Of a stretch of DNA of 52,315 nucleotides, positions 8,604 through 18,675 are shown in pieces. Made by a program: the position numbers and the translations under genes. The stretch covers positions 1-52,315 of the forward strand of contig DWWQ01000030.1 of the NCBI GenBank assembly GCA_019119615.1. The letters are read 5' to 3'. Origin of the DNA: Candidatus Alistipes stercoravium. Its GTDB lineage: Bacteria; Bacteroidota; Bacteroidia; Bacteroidales; Rikenellaceae. The stretch's first letter is position 1, and every line of letters starts with the position of its first letter. The notes under the pieces were generated by a model. That model was not told the DNA's origin, searched no databases, and saw nothing but the letters and a program-made list of their open reading frames with translations.

Positions 8604-10049
8604 ATGGCTGAAATCCGTATGAAAAGAACGGTTTTGATCTCTCTGGTGTCTATTTTCTGGACACTCCGGTTGCCTGCGGCTGTGCCGGTGCCGGAAGGTG
8701 CCGCGGCCGACTCGGCGGCTCTTGCTTCGGCTGTCATGCCACAGGTCCCCGATTCCGTGGCGGAAGTTCCGAACGTCGCAGAGCCAACTCCCATGTCGCT
8801 CGAAGCGTGCATGCAATATGCCGTCGAGCACAGCCCCGCCGTCCGCCGGCAGGACTACACCAACCGCAACTACCGGCAGGACTACATCGAGTCCATCGCC
8901 TCGCTCGTTCCCGCAGTGAGCGGCTCGGTCGGCGCTTCGACGAGCTTCGGACGCTCGGTCGATCCCGAGACCAACACTTATACCGATGTCTCGAACTTCG
9001 ACAACTCCTACTCCGTTTCGGGTCAGATCCCCGTTTTCGCCGGGCTGACGGGCATCAACACGGTGCGCGCCGCCCGCGTCATGAGGATGCAGGGGGTCGA
9101 GGAGCTGCAACTGGCCCGCGACCAGATCGCTCTGAAGACCATGCAGGCCTATTTCGACGTGGTCTACTACACCGAGAGCGTGCGGCTGGCCCGCGAGCAG
9201 TTGGAGACCAGCACGGCCGAACTCGAGAAGAGCCGCAAGCTCTTTGAACTGGGGCTGAAGAGCGCCGCCGACGTGGCGGAGGTCGAGTCGCAGCAGGCTT
9301 CGGACGACTACCTCCTGACGCAGCAGGAGAACAACCTCGCGCTGGCCGAAATTGCGCTGGCCGAGGCGATGAACTACCCGGCCGACCGGCCGCTGCGCAT
9401 CGATACCGCGGTAGCGATCGAGACGCCGGCGGGCGTCGCCCCCTTCCGTGAGGTGCTCGACAACGCACTGGAGAACAACCCCAAGGCTGTGGCGGCCCGG
9501 CACGACGTACGCCGTTCACGGTTGCAGTTTTCCATCGCCCGGGGTAACCTCCTCCCGTCGCTCTACGTCGGGGGCGGCTACTCGACCAACTTCTTCATGA
9601 ATCTCGACGACCGGTCGCTCTACGCCTCGTTCCCCAACCAGTTCCGCGACAACCGTGGTTTCTACGTCTCGGCCCAGTTGTCGATCCCGATTTTCGGAGG
9701 ACTCTCGCGTCGTACCTCAATGAACCGCGCCCGCAACAACTGGCGCATCGCCGAGCAGAACCGCACGGAGACCCTTCGCACGCTTCAGAGCGAGGTGGCG
9801 CAGGCCTACCAGCAGATGCTGGGCTTCGGCAAGGAGTTCGTGCAGGCTTCGAAAAAGAGCGACGCCGCACGGCTGGCCTACGAGGCCGTCTCGGGCAAGT
9901 ACGAGCGCGGCATGGTCTCGGCCCTCGACTTGCAGACGGCGGCCGACAACCTGCTCCAGGCCCGGTCGGAGCGGCTGCGCGCCCGCTTGCAGTACATTCT
10001 TAAGGTGCGCCTGGTGGCCTACTACAACGGCGAGCCACTGATCCGATAA
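8604..10049 (+). CDS. TolC-family outer membrane efflux protein
   Basis: About 481 residues: signal peptide (basic MKR, hydrophobic stretch, LPAA), then two outer membrane efflux protein repeats with long amphipathic helices and beta-strands. It would form the outer membrane channel of a tripartite exporter. The frame is open from a TTG at 8541, but that start lies upstream of the sigma-54 promoter's predicted transcription start (about 8592). I chose the ATG at 8604; the ATG at 8619 (MKRTVLIS) is a good alternative with a longer leader. First gene of the operon that continues with the adaptor, four permeases and the ATPase. Confidence 0.93.
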   Translation: MAEIRMKRTVLISLVSIFWTLRLPAAVPVPEGAAADSAALASAVMPQVPDSVAEVPNVAEPTPMSLEACMQYAVEHSPAVRRQDYTNRNYRQDYIESIASLVPAVSGSVGASTSFGRSVDPETNTYTDVSNFDNSYSVSGQIPVFAGLTGINTVRAARVMRMQGVEELQLARDQIALKTMQAYFDVVYYTESVRLAREQLETSTAELEKSRKLFELGLKSAADVAEVESQQASDDYLLTQQENNLALAEIALAEAMNYPADRPLRIDTAVAIETPAGVAPFREVLDNALENNPKAVAARHDVRRSRLQFSIARGNLLPSLYVGGGYSTNFFMNLDDRSLYASFPNQFRDNRGFYVSAQLSIPIFGGLSRRTSMNRARNNWRIAEQNRTETLRTLQSEVAQAYQQMLGFGKEFVQASKKSDAARLAYEAVSGKYERGMVSALDLQTAADNLLQARSERLRARLQYILKVRLVAYYNGEPLIR

Positions 10050-10083
10050 CCCGAACATTCACCTCCGAAAAACCGATACAATC

Positions 10084-11346
10084 ATGGATATTCGCATTGA
10101 AAAGAAAAAAGGGTTCCGGGCCCTCTTCACCCGGCGGGGCATTCCCTACCTGGCAGGCGGTCTGTTCCTGCTGTTCGTCGTATGGCTGCTTGTGCGCGGC
10201 AACTCCTCGACGCTGCGCATCGACGCACGGACGATCTCCGTCGGCGAGGTCGTGCGCGGCGAGTTCAACGACTACATCCGCGTTACGGGGCAGGTGCAGC
10301 CCATCACGACCGTGCAGTTGAGCCCCCTCGAGGCGGGCATCGTCGAGCGGCTCGTGGTCGAGGAGGGCGCCTCGGTCCGCAAGGGCGACGTACTGGTGGA
10401 GCTGAGCAATACGTCGCTGACGCTCGAAATCCTGAACAGCGAGGCTGAACTGGCCGAGAAGCAGAACATCCTGCGCAACACGCTCATCTCGATGGAGCAG
10501 GAGAAACTCGACCTGCGGCTCGACAAGGTACAACTGGACCTCGATGTCGAGCGCAAGCGCCGCACCTGGCAGCAGAACGAGGAGCTCTACCGCAGCAACC
10601 TGATTGCCCGTGAGGAGTGGCTCCAGTCGAAGGAGGATTACGAGCTGGCCGCCAAGAAACGCGAGCTGAACATCGAGCGGCAGGTGCAGGATTCGCTCTA
10701 CCGCACGGTGCAGATCGAGCAGATGGAGGACAACCTCGAAAACATGAAGCGCAACATGCAGCTCATCCGCCAGCGGATCGAGAATCTGCAGGTCAAGTCG
10801 CCGATCGACGGCGAAGTGGGTCTGCTGGACGTCGTGCTGGGACAGTCGGTCTCCTCGGGACAGAAGATCGGACAGGTGAACGACCTGTCGGACTACAAGG
10901 TCGAGGCGCAGATCGACGAAAGCTACATCGACCGCGTGCGTGCGGGACTCGACGCCACCTTCGAGCGGCAGGACACCTCCTTCACGATGCGCCTTCGGAA
11001 GGTCTACCCCGAGGTGCGCAACGGACAGTTCCGCGCCGACTTCACCTTTGCGGGGGCCCACCCGCGCAACATCCGCAGCGGCCAGACCTACTACCTGCAC
11101 CTCGAACTGGGGCAGCCGACCGATGCCGTCATCATCCCCCGCGGGTCGTTCTACCAGACAACGGGCGGCGCGTGGATCTACGTCCTCGCACCCGAGGGCG
11201 ACCGGGCCTTCAAGCGTCAAATCCGCATCGGACGCCAGAATCCGCAATACTACGAAGTGCTCGAAGGATTGGAGCCGGGCGAGCGCGTCATCGTCTCGGG
11301 CTACGAGAACTACGGCGCCAACGACGTGCTGATTCTCAACAAATAA
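10084..11346 (+). CDS. HlyD/MacA-family periplasmic adaptor of an ABC exporter
   Basis: 420 residues. One N-terminal membrane anchor (about 20-38), then a lipoyl/barrel-sandwich half-domain, a long charged coiled-coil hairpin (about 115-235) and the second lipoyl half (SPIDGEVGLLDVVLGQSVSSG). Beta-barrel and membrane-proximal domains close the protein. In the family it bridges the inner membrane permease and the TolC channel. It sits 34 bp after the channel gene and 12 bp before the first permease, as expected for a MacA-MacB-TolC-like exporter. Confidence 0.93.
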   Translation: MDIRIEKKKGFRALFTRRGIPYLAGGLFLLFVVWLLVRGNSSTLRIDARTISVGEVVRGEFNDYIRVTGQVQPITTVQLSPLEAGIVERLVVEEGASVRKGDVLVELSNTSLTLEILNSEAELAEKQNILRNTLISMEQEKLDLRLDKVQLDLDVERKRRTWQQNEELYRSNLIAREEWLQSKEDYELAAKKRELNIERQVQDSLYRTVQIEQMEDNLENMKRNMQLIRQRIENLQVKSPIDGEVGLLDVVLGQSVSSGQKIGQVNDLSDYKVEAQIDESYIDRVRAGLDATFERQDTSFTMRLRKVYPEVRNGQFRADFTFAGAHPRNIRSGQTYYLHLELGQPTDAVIIPRGSFYQTTGGAWIYVLAPEGDRAFKRQIRIGRQNPQYYEVLEGLEPGERVIVSGYENYGANDVLILNK

Positions 11347-11358
11347 ACCTTGTCGTAC

Positions 11359-13749
11359 ATGTTCCGCCAACTCGATTTCCGCTCGTGGCTCACCTTCCTG
11401 AGCCGCAACCGCCTCTATACGGCCGTCAATTTCATCGGACTGGCCCTGGCGCTGGCTTTCGTGCTGCTTGTGGCCGACTACACGCTCCGGCAGCTCACGG
11501 TCGACAACTACCATACCAAGGCCGACCGCATCTATGCCGTCTGCTCCGAGGAGTCGGTCGCCAGCGGCTATTACCTTCAGAAGTACCTGCGCGACCGCTA
11601 TCCCGAGATCGAATCGACCTGTTCGGTGGCCTTCTTCGAAGATTCGGATGCGGGTACGACCCCCGTCGAGATCGGCCGGCAGAAGTTTCTCGCCTCGGTG
11701 CTCTATGCCGATACGACCTTCTTCCGGATGTTCGACTTCACACTGCTCGAAGGCTCGCGCGAAGAGGCGCTTGCCGCCCGCGAGAATGTCGTCCTCTCGG
11801 AGTCGTTCGCCCGCAAGGTCTTCGGGACGTTCAACCCGCTGGGACAGACGCTCCGCGTGGACAACGACGAGCGTGTCTATGTCGTCAGCGGCGTCATGCG
11901 CGATATCGAGCGCTCGACGATTCCTGCGGCCGACATCATCATGCGCGCCGAGCGCATCACCGAGACCAACGAGGCCAACGACGAACACATGTCCAACGGC
12001 GGCGCCGGCGTTACCTTCCTGCTCGCCCACGAAGGGGCAGACCTGCAAGCCAAGGCCCCCGACATGCTTGACTTCTTCAAGGAGATCTATTGGCCGTATC
12101 AGGGGAATGTCTTCCAGCAGGTGCGGCTCATCCCGCTGCGCGAACTCTATTTCGAACCGGTCAACAACTCCTTCAAACTGGCCCATGGCAGCCGTCCGTT
12201 CCTCTACATTCTGCTGGGCGTGGGGTTGGTGGTGCTCGTCTTCGCTGTGATGAACTACATCAACCTCACGGTGGCACAGTCCGGATTCCGGGCCCGCGAG
12301 ATGGCGGCCCGACGGCTGCTGGGCGCCTCGCGCGGAAACATCTTCCTTAAATGGATCCTCGAATCGACGCTCTTCTGCACTGCGGCGCTGCTCATCGCCT
12401 CGTGCATTGCGGAACTGTTCGTGCCGTGGGCCTCGCAACTCCTCGGCACGAAGGTCGCCGTCTGGGAAGACTTCTCGTGGCCGGTGGCGGGCTGGTGCCT
12501 GCTGGCCGTTGTCGTGCTGGGCGCGGTCTCGGGGCTGGTTCCGGCGCTGCTCGTGGCGCGCTATCAGCCCATCGACATCGTGCGCGGCACCTTCCGCCGT
12601 CACGCCAAGACGGTTTACGGACGGGTGCTCATCGCCCTGCAAAATGTCATTACAATAGCACTTCTTGCCGCATCAATTGCCATCGGGCTCCAAATCCGCC
12701 ATCTGGTAAATGCCCCGCTGGGCTACGAGACGCGCGGCATCCTCAATATCGAAATCGAAATCTTTCCCGACCGGAGCGCAATGCGTCGCTTCTGCGACGC
12801 GCTGCACTCGCTGCCCGAGGTCGAGGCTGTCGGGCTCGGATGCGGCACGCCCCACGACCGCGGCAACAACAATACCTTCCAATATGGCGCCGACCGGATG
12901 GTCTCGTTCCAGGTCTTTATCGGCGACTCGACCTACTTCCGCATGCTGGGACTCGAACGGCTGCGCGACAACCACGTGGCCGATGCGGACGGGAGTGCCG
13001 CATCCTGGGATTTCTGGGCCTCGAATGTCTGGTACATCAACCAGTACGCCCTGCGCGAACTGGGCATTGCGGAGGATGCACCCGACTTCAAGGTGGGTGA
13101 GAACCTCTCCCAACCGATTGTCATTGCGGGCATCTACCGCGACTTTCAGATTGGCACGGCGCTCGATGCCCCGACCGGGGCACTGCTGCGCGTGGTAAAG
13201 GATTCCGACGGATTCCAGCCCTGGAACATCCTCGTGAAGACCCGCGGGGACCATGCCGCGGCCTACCGTGCTGTCGAAGAGCTATTCCGGCAGACAACCG
13301 ACGGCGCCTCTTTCTCGGCCCGCTACCTGACCGACGAGATTGCCGACGACTTCGCAGCACAGCGGCGCCTGCTGCACATCATCGGGCTGTTCACCCTCGT
13401 GGCCCTGCTCATCTCCTCGCTGGGACTCTTCGCCATGGCGGCCTACTACATCCAGCAGAAACGGCAGGAGATTGCCGTGCGTCGTGTCTTCGGGGCCTCG
13501 CGCCGCGAGATGCTCACGCGTCTGGTGCGCAGCTTCATGGCGCTCGTGGGCGCGGCCTTCGTCATCGCCGTGCCGATCGCCGTCTGGGGGCTCCGACGCT
13601 GGTTGGAGGAGTACAGCGTGCGCATCGCCCTCTCGCCGTGGATTTTCCTCGCCGCAGGACTCTTTGCGGCCGTTGTAGCGCTGCTTTCGGTCGGATGGCA
13701 GAGCCGTCGCGCGGCCGATGCCGACCCCGTCGAATCGCTCAAAAACTGA
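11359..13749 (+). CDS. ABC transporter permease, double MacB_PCD/FtsX type (permease 1 of 4)
   Basis: About 796 residues with eight predicted membrane helices: one near residues 17-38, four in the middle (from about 275, the last before the second extracytoplasmic domain), and three at the C-terminus. Two MacB-like periplasmic core domains and two FtsX domains are fused in one chain, twice the size of an ordinary MacB-type permease module. No ATPase domain. A TTG at 11350 could also start the frame; the ATG at 11359 is preferred. It lies between the adaptor gene and permease 2 with almost no spacing. Exported substrate unknown. Confidence 0.88.
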   Translation: MFRQLDFRSWLTFLSRNRLYTAVNFIGLALALAFVLLVADYTLRQLTVDNYHTKADRIYAVCSEESVASGYYLQKYLRDRYPEIESTCSVAFFEDSDAGTTPVEIGRQKFLASVLYADTTFFRMFDFTLLEGSREEALAARENVVLSESFARKVFGTFNPLGQTLRVDNDERVYVVSGVMRDIERSTIPAADIIMRAERITETNEANDEHMSNGGAGVTFLLAHEGADLQAKAPDMLDFFKEIYWPYQGNVFQQVRLIPLRELYFEPVNNSFKLAHGSRPFLYILLGVGLVVLVFAVMNYINLTVAQSGFRAREMAARRLLGASRGNIFLKWILESTLFCTAALLIASCIAELFVPWASQLLGTKVAVWEDFSWPVAGWCLLAVVVLGAVSGLVPALLVARYQPIDIVRGTFRRHAKTVYGRVLIALQNVITIALLAASIAIGLQIRHLVNAPLGYETRGILNIEIEIFPDRSAMRRFCDALHSLPEVEAVGLGCGTPHDRGNNNTFQYGADRMVSFQVFIGDSTYFRMLGLERLRDNHVADADGSAASWDFWASNVWYINQYALRELGIAEDAPDFKVGENLSQPIVIAGIYRDFQIGTALDAPTGALLRVVKDSDGFQPWNILVKTRGDHAAAYRAVEELFRQTTDGASFSARYLTDEIADDFAAQRRLLHIIGLFTLVALLISSLGLFAMAAYYIQQKRQEIAVRRVFGASRREMLTRLVRSFMALVGAAFVIAVPIAVWGLRRWLEEYSVRIALSPWIFLAAGLFAAVVALLSVGWQSRRAADADPVESLKN

Positions 13750-13753
13750 CCCA

Positions 13754-16102
13754 ATGCCCGACTCCATGCACAACTTTCTCTTTGCATTCAGATATCTTCT
13801 CAAACCGCGCGGCGGTAATCTCGCCCGGCTCGTTTCGCTGATGCTGGCGCTGGCTGTGAGCATCGTGGTCTTCTCCTACGCGAACTATGTACTGACCTAC
13901 GACCGCTTCTACCCCGATGTTAAGCGTCTCTACCAAATCTGGGATTTCGACGACGAGGGCAACATCTCCCCGTCGATGATCGCCCCGTTGGGTCCGGCCC
14001 TTCAGGAGGAAATCCCGGTCGTCGAGGCCGCCACACGCCTGCGGGGCAACTTCGAAACCGACCTCTGCCGCGACAACCACACCTACGAAGCCTGGGTCAT
14101 GGCCGTCGATTCGATGTTTTTCCGCGTACTGGATTTCGGCCTCATAAAGGGCGACATGACCACTTTCACGGGGCACGACAAGCTGATGCTCTCGGAGTCG
14201 CTCGCCCGGACCATTTTCGGAGACAGCGACCCGATCGGGCAGATCGTCCTGTACGAGAACGCCACGCCACGCACGGTCGTGGGAATCTTCCGCGATCCAC
14301 CCAGCAACACCCACCTCGGGAACTTCAACGCCTTGATCCCCTTCGACGCCCTCGCCGGCAGTTTCTACATGGGATGGGACGGCGGCGACTCGTTCCCCAC
14401 CTACCTCAAGCTCCGCGCAGGGCACACACCCTCAGATGTCGAGGCGCTGCTTCCGGCCTTCTTCGAACGGCACGGACTGACAAAGAGCATCGAGCAGTTC
14501 GGCTCGCACTACCTGCTGCAGCCCATCACGCGCTCGGCACAGACCGGTACCACGCTCGTGCAGACCACGCGCATTCTTCTGGCGCTGGCGCTGCTGATCC
14601 TCTTCGTGGGGGTGATGAACTATGTGCTGCTCTCCATCTCTTCGCTTGCCAGCCGCGCAAAAACCTTCGCCATGCTGCGCTGCAACGGTGCTCGCCGCGG
14701 GGACGTGCTCGCCATTTTCCTCAGCGAGACGCTGATCCTCACCGCCGCCGCCCTGCTGGTTGCCGTCTTCGTGATCTGGGCGCTGCAGCAGCAGATTACG
14801 ATGCTGACCGACACGCCGCTCGGGGAGCTCTTCGCCCCCGCGCGCATCTGGGTTCCGCTGACCGTTGTCCTCGTTACGTTCCTCGCCGCGGGGCTTCTCC
14901 CCGCGCAGCTCTTCGCCGCAACACCCCTGACGCTTGTCTTCCGCAGTATAAGTGCAGACCACCGCTGGTGGAAACGCCTGCTGCTCGTTGTCGAACTGCT
15001 CTGCGTAACCTTCGCCTTCATCCTGCTCACGGGATTCTCCCTGCAGCTCCACCGACTGCGCTACGGCGACTTCGGATTCGATGCCTCACGGGTCGTCTCC
15101 ATGAGTCCGGTCGGCACGCGCGCCCAGTGGCGCAACATGGAGGAAGCCTTCACGGCAATGCCCGAAGTCGAAGCCGCCGGTGCCACGTCTCACCTTCCCG
15201 TATGGGGTTACAGCGGCCAGCCATGCTACGACGAGACGACGCGCGAGATGCTCTTCGGCTGCCGCTTCAACATCATCGATGAGAACTACCTGGCGACGAT
15301 GGGAATGCGCCTGGTCGCCGGCGACAACTTCACGCTGCAAAGCTCCCTGCGCGATGTGCTGGTCAATGAAACCTACTGCCGGCTACGGGGCTGGAGGCCC
15401 GAGGAGGCTCTCGGACGAAGGATCTGCAGTTTCTCGGATCAGGCACCTGAAAATTTCTATACGATTCGGGGAGTCGTGCAAGATTTCCGTACCCAGGTGG
15501 CTTCGGGACTCGTCGAACCCATCGTGCTGCACAATCTGAACGAATGGATGCCCCGGGAGGATCGTGCGTATGGCTATACGAATCTCTGTCTGAGGCTTCG
15601 TGAGATAACCCCCGAAGCACTGGAGGCTGTCTCTGAGAAACTGCACACGTTCGAGACCTCGGACAACTACCGCATCCGCGTCCTCGATACGCTCATCGAC
15701 GAGAAGCTGCGCACGGAGCGCCAAGTACACGATCTGGCGCTGCTGATCGGCAGCATCGTGCTGCTGATCTCCCTCGTGGGGCTTGTGGGATATCTCGGCG
15801 ACGAGATGCGCCGCCGCAGCCGCGAGATTGCCATCCGCAAGGTCAACGGTGCCTCGGCCGCCGACATCTTCACCCTGCTGACGCGCGACGCGGCGGTGCT
15901 GACGCTTCCGGCTGTCGCGGCCGGCACGCTGGCGGGCTACCTCGTCCTGTCGCGCATTCTGGAACTCTTCGTCGAGCGGATCGCCCTCCGTTGGTGGATC
16001 TTCGCCGGCGTAGCGGTCGCCGTAATCGGTCTGGTTCTCGTCATCCTGCTGATCCGGACCTGGCGTGTAATTACCGAAAATCCGCGTATCAAAACAGAAT
16101 AA
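13754..16102 (+). CDS. ABC transporter permease, double FtsX type (permease 2 of 4)
   Basis: About 782 residues with the same double MacB_PCD/FtsX layout: first helix near residues 24-42 (LVSLMLALAVSIVVFSYANY), a middle FtsX block, and a C-terminal FtsX block with REIAIRKVNGAS, the cytoplasmic coupling region of the family. The frame is open from 13718, inside the previous gene; the ATG at 13754 follows that gene's stop by 4 bp and is preferred (13766 also possible). It is clearly diverged from permeases 3 and 4. Confidence 0.87.
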   Translation: MPDSMHNFLFAFRYLLKPRGGNLARLVSLMLALAVSIVVFSYANYVLTYDRFYPDVKRLYQIWDFDDEGNISPSMIAPLGPALQEEIPVVEAATRLRGNFETDLCRDNHTYEAWVMAVDSMFFRVLDFGLIKGDMTTFTGHDKLMLSESLARTIFGDSDPIGQIVLYENATPRTVVGIFRDPPSNTHLGNFNALIPFDALAGSFYMGWDGGDSFPTYLKLRAGHTPSDVEALLPAFFERHGLTKSIEQFGSHYLLQPITRSAQTGTTLVQTTRILLALALLILFVGVMNYVLLSISSLASRAKTFAMLRCNGARRGDVLAIFLSETLILTAAALLVAVFVIWALQQQITMLTDTPLGELFAPARIWVPLTVVLVTFLAAGLLPAQLFAATPLTLVFRSISADHRWWKRLLLVVELLCVTFAFILLTGFSLQLHRLRYGDFGFDASRVVSMSPVGTRAQWRNMEEAFTAMPEVEAAGATSHLPVWGYSGQPCYDETTREMLFGCRFNIIDENYLATMGMRLVAGDNFTLQSSLRDVLVNETYCRLRGWRPEEALGRRICSFSDQAPENFYTIRGVVQDFRTQVASGLVEPIVLHNLNEWMPREDRAYGYTNLCLRLREITPEALEAVSEKLHTFETSDNYRIRVLDTLIDEKLRTERQVHDLALLIGSIVLLISLVGLVGYLGDEMRRRSREIAIRKVNGASAADIFTLLTRDAAVLTLPAVAAGTLAGYLVLSRILELFVERIALRWWIFAGVAVAVIGLVLVILLIRTWRVITENPRIKTE

Positions 16103-16109
16103 TAAAATC

Positions 16110-16245
16110 ATGAAAATAGCCCTCCATAACTTCCTCACGACGCTGCGGCGCTACAAGGTCTCGTCGCTGCTCAACATCGTCGGGCTGACACTCGCCTTTA
16201 CGGCCTTCTACGTCATCCTGGTGCAGGTGCGCTGGGAGCTGACCT
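16110..16245 (+). repeat. Duplicated 5' segment, copy 1 (permease 3)
   Basis: The first roughly 135 bp closely match 18540-18675 in the same frame. The gene ends are also alike (about 18136-18300 against 20557-20721, and the last 60 bp of each gene). Confidence 0.75.
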
Positions 16246-18521
16246 TCAACCGTGCCATCCCCGATGCCGGGCGCATCTACCTTGTGGCGCCCCTCTCGCC
16301 GTTCGACGAGACGGGCCACTCGATCAATTCGCCGCGCCCCGAGGGCGAGCAACTCCTCGCCCGCTCGCCCGAGATCGAGGCCGGAGGCTGTATCCGTCCC
16401 TGGCGCTGGGAGCAGCCCGTCTGGATACGCCGGGATGGGAATCTGTATCGCTTGCAGGCATCGTTCAACGAGGTATCAGCCGGGTTTGTCGAGGCGCTGG
16501 AGCTGCAGGCTTTCGAGGGAGATCTGAAGACACTGGCTCAACCCAACAGCGTAGCCTTGGCGCGTTCGCAGGCCGCACGGCTCGGACTGCGCGTCGGCGA
16601 CGTCCTCTGGTTCGGCGACGAGGAGAACCAACACCCCGAGGTGCAGAAAGAGGTGGTAGCCCTCTATGAGGATTTCCCGGCAAACAGCTCCTTTGCCCAC
16701 ATCGTCGGCCTTGTCGATGTCGGCGACCAGGACCTCGATGCTCCGAACAACTGGAACGACTGCTATTTCGTCCGCCTGCACAGCGGGGCCGATCCCGATG
16801 CGGTGGCCCGACGTTGGTCCGATCTTCACCTCTCGATCAACCGCGAATACCTCGAACGCATGGCTCCGATCTGGGGTGAGGAGATCAGCGAAGAGGAGCT
16901 GAACGATGAGCGTGCCTGTGCGCTCATACCGCTTGAAGGGCTCTATTTCGACCGTCGCGTGGCCGGGGAGTCGGATTCCTTCCCCGTGGGTTCGCCGACG
17001 CTGACCTACTCGCTGTTGAGTGTTGCGGTGCTCGTCATCCTGATTGCCCTTATCAACTTCGTCAATTTCTTCTTCGCGCTGGTGCCCGTGCGGCTGAGGT
17101 CGGTCAATATCCTCAAGGTCTTTGGAGCCCCGACCCGCTCGCTGCGTTTCAGCTTCCTGTTCGAGGCATTCGGATTCATGCTCCTGGCACAACTTTGTGC
17201 CTGGTATGTGGCCATTGCGCTGAAAGGAACCGAGTTTGCCTCGTACGTCAGCAGCTCGCTTGCGCTGGGCGACAACCTCCCCGTGCTGGGCATCTCGCTC
17301 GGCGTGTCGCTTATCGCGGCACTCATTGCCGGGAGCTTCCCGGCGTGGTACATCACCTCGTTCAACCCGGCGATGGCGGCCAAAGGGTCGTTCGTCGGTT
17401 CATCGGCCGGGCGCCGCTTCCGCACGGCACTGCTCGGCGTGCAGTTCATCGTCGCAATCGGACTGATTGTCTTCTCGACCATCACCCTGCTTCAGCAACG
17501 CTATGTGCGCCGTTTCGACCTGGGATTCGATCACGAGCAGGTGCTGACCTTCTATTTCCCTTCGTCGAAACTCACCCATCCCGATTCGTTCGACACCTTC
17601 GCCTCCTCGCTGCAGGCCGATCCGCAGATCGCCGGCATCACAGCCTCCGGAAACCGTTTCGTGGCGGAGGCCATTTCGGTCTTCGGGCGCAAGATCAACG
17701 AGGAAGAGGTCGGGATTCACATCCGCTTCGTCCGCAGCAACTTCCTCGATGTGTTGGGCATTCCGCTCCTTGCCGGCGAGGACTTCAAACCCGAACACGA
17801 CCGCGATTCGACGGTTCACTTCATCATCAACGATCTGCTCGCCCGCAAAGGGCTCAAAATCGGAGACAGACTGGACGAGGGTGTGGTGATCGGCATCTGC
17901 CCCGATATCCACTACCGCCCGCTGCAATATACGACCGAACCGTTCGCTTTCGTTACGGGGACCTACTGGCCGACGCGCATGTCCCGTTTTTATGTGCGCC
18001 TGGCCGCCGGGTTCGACCTCGATGCCGTCTGTGAGGGAATCCGGGAGAAGGCCCGCAAATTCGACCCGGACAGCGAAGCTACCGACTTCCAGTTCTTCGA
18101 CGAGGAGATCAACGTCCAGTATGCCCGCGAGCGACGCATCACGACCATCGTGGGGCTCTTCACGGTGCTGGCCGTCGTCATCGCCCTGATGGGTGTCTTC
18201 GGCATCGTGCTGTTCGAGACGCAGCACCGCCGCCGCGAGGTGGCCATCCGCAAGGTCATGGGTGCCACGACCGCCGAGGTGCTCCGCCTCTTCAACCGCC
18301 GCTATGTCCTGCTGGTTACGGTCTGCTTCATCCTTGCCGCACCGGTCGGCTTCTGGCTCGTGGACCGCTGGCTCGGGTCGTTTGCCTACAGGGTACCGAT
18401 CCGCTGGTGGATCTTCGTGGCGGCCTTTGTTGTAGTGCTGGCCGTTACAGCGGCGACCGTAACCTTCTGCTCGTGGCGCACGGCCAATGAAAACCCCGCC
18501 GACTGCGTAAAATCCGAATAA
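16110..18521 (+). CDS. ABC transporter permease, double FtsX type (permease 3 of 4)
   Basis: 803 residues. N-terminus MKIALHNFLTTLRRYK leads into the first helix. Middle and C-terminal FtsX blocks are present, the latter with RREVAIRKVMGATTAEVL. N- and C-terminal portions are nearly the same as in permease 4, at both protein and DNA level, so the pair is a tandem duplication; the periplasmic domains differ much more. It follows permease 2 by 7 bp and precedes permease 4 by 18 bp. Confidence 0.88.
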   Translation: MKIALHNFLTTLRRYKVSSLLNIVGLTLAFTAFYVILVQVRWELTFNRAIPDAGRIYLVAPLSPFDETGHSINSPRPEGEQLLARSPEIEAGGCIRPWRWEQPVWIRRDGNLYRLQASFNEVSAGFVEALELQAFEGDLKTLAQPNSVALARSQAARLGLRVGDVLWFGDEENQHPEVQKEVVALYEDFPANSSFAHIVGLVDVGDQDLDAPNNWNDCYFVRLHSGADPDAVARRWSDLHLSINREYLERMAPIWGEEISEEELNDERACALIPLEGLYFDRRVAGESDSFPVGSPTLTYSLLSVAVLVILIALINFVNFFFALVPVRLRSVNILKVFGAPTRSLRFSFLFEAFGFMLLAQLCAWYVAIALKGTEFASYVSSSLALGDNLPVLGISLGVSLIAALIAGSFPAWYITSFNPAMAAKGSFVGSSAGRRFRTALLGVQFIVAIGLIVFSTITLLQQRYVRRFDLGFDHEQVLTFYFPSSKLTHPDSFDTFASSLQADPQIAGITASGNRFVAEAISVFGRKINEEEVGIHIRFVRSNFLDVLGIPLLAGEDFKPEHDRDSTVHFIINDLLARKGLKIGDRLDEGVVIGICPDIHYRPLQYTTEPFAFVTGTYWPTRMSRFYVRLAAGFDLDAVCEGIREKARKFDPDSEATDFQFFDEEINVQYARERRITTIVGLFTVLAVVIALMGVFGIVLFETQHRRREVAIRKVMGATTAEVLRLFNRRYVLLVTVCFILAAPVGFWLVDRWLGSFAYRVPIRWWIFVAAFVVVLAVTAATVTFCSWRTANENPADCVKSE

Positions 18522-18539
18522 TCGAAACAAATTCCGCAT

Positions 18540-18675
18540 ATGAAAATCGCACTACGAAACTTCCTCACCACGCTGCGGCGCTACAAGGCCTCGTCGCTGC
18601 TCAACATCGTGGGATTGACACTGGCCTTTACGGCCTGCTACATCATCCTGGTGCAGGTGCGCTGGGAGATGACCT
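18540..18675 (+). repeat. Duplicated 5' segment, copy 2 (permease 4)
   Basis: Direct repeat of 16110-16245 at about 2.4-kb spacing, long and similar enough to support recombination between the two permease genes. Confidence 0.75.

Noticed and set aside
10000..12642. Minus-strand open frame of 880 codons
   Set aside because: It lies opposite the adaptor and permease 1 genes, which have clear domains. Arg/His/Gln-rich low-complexity composition marks it as a product of high-GC third positions on the other strand.
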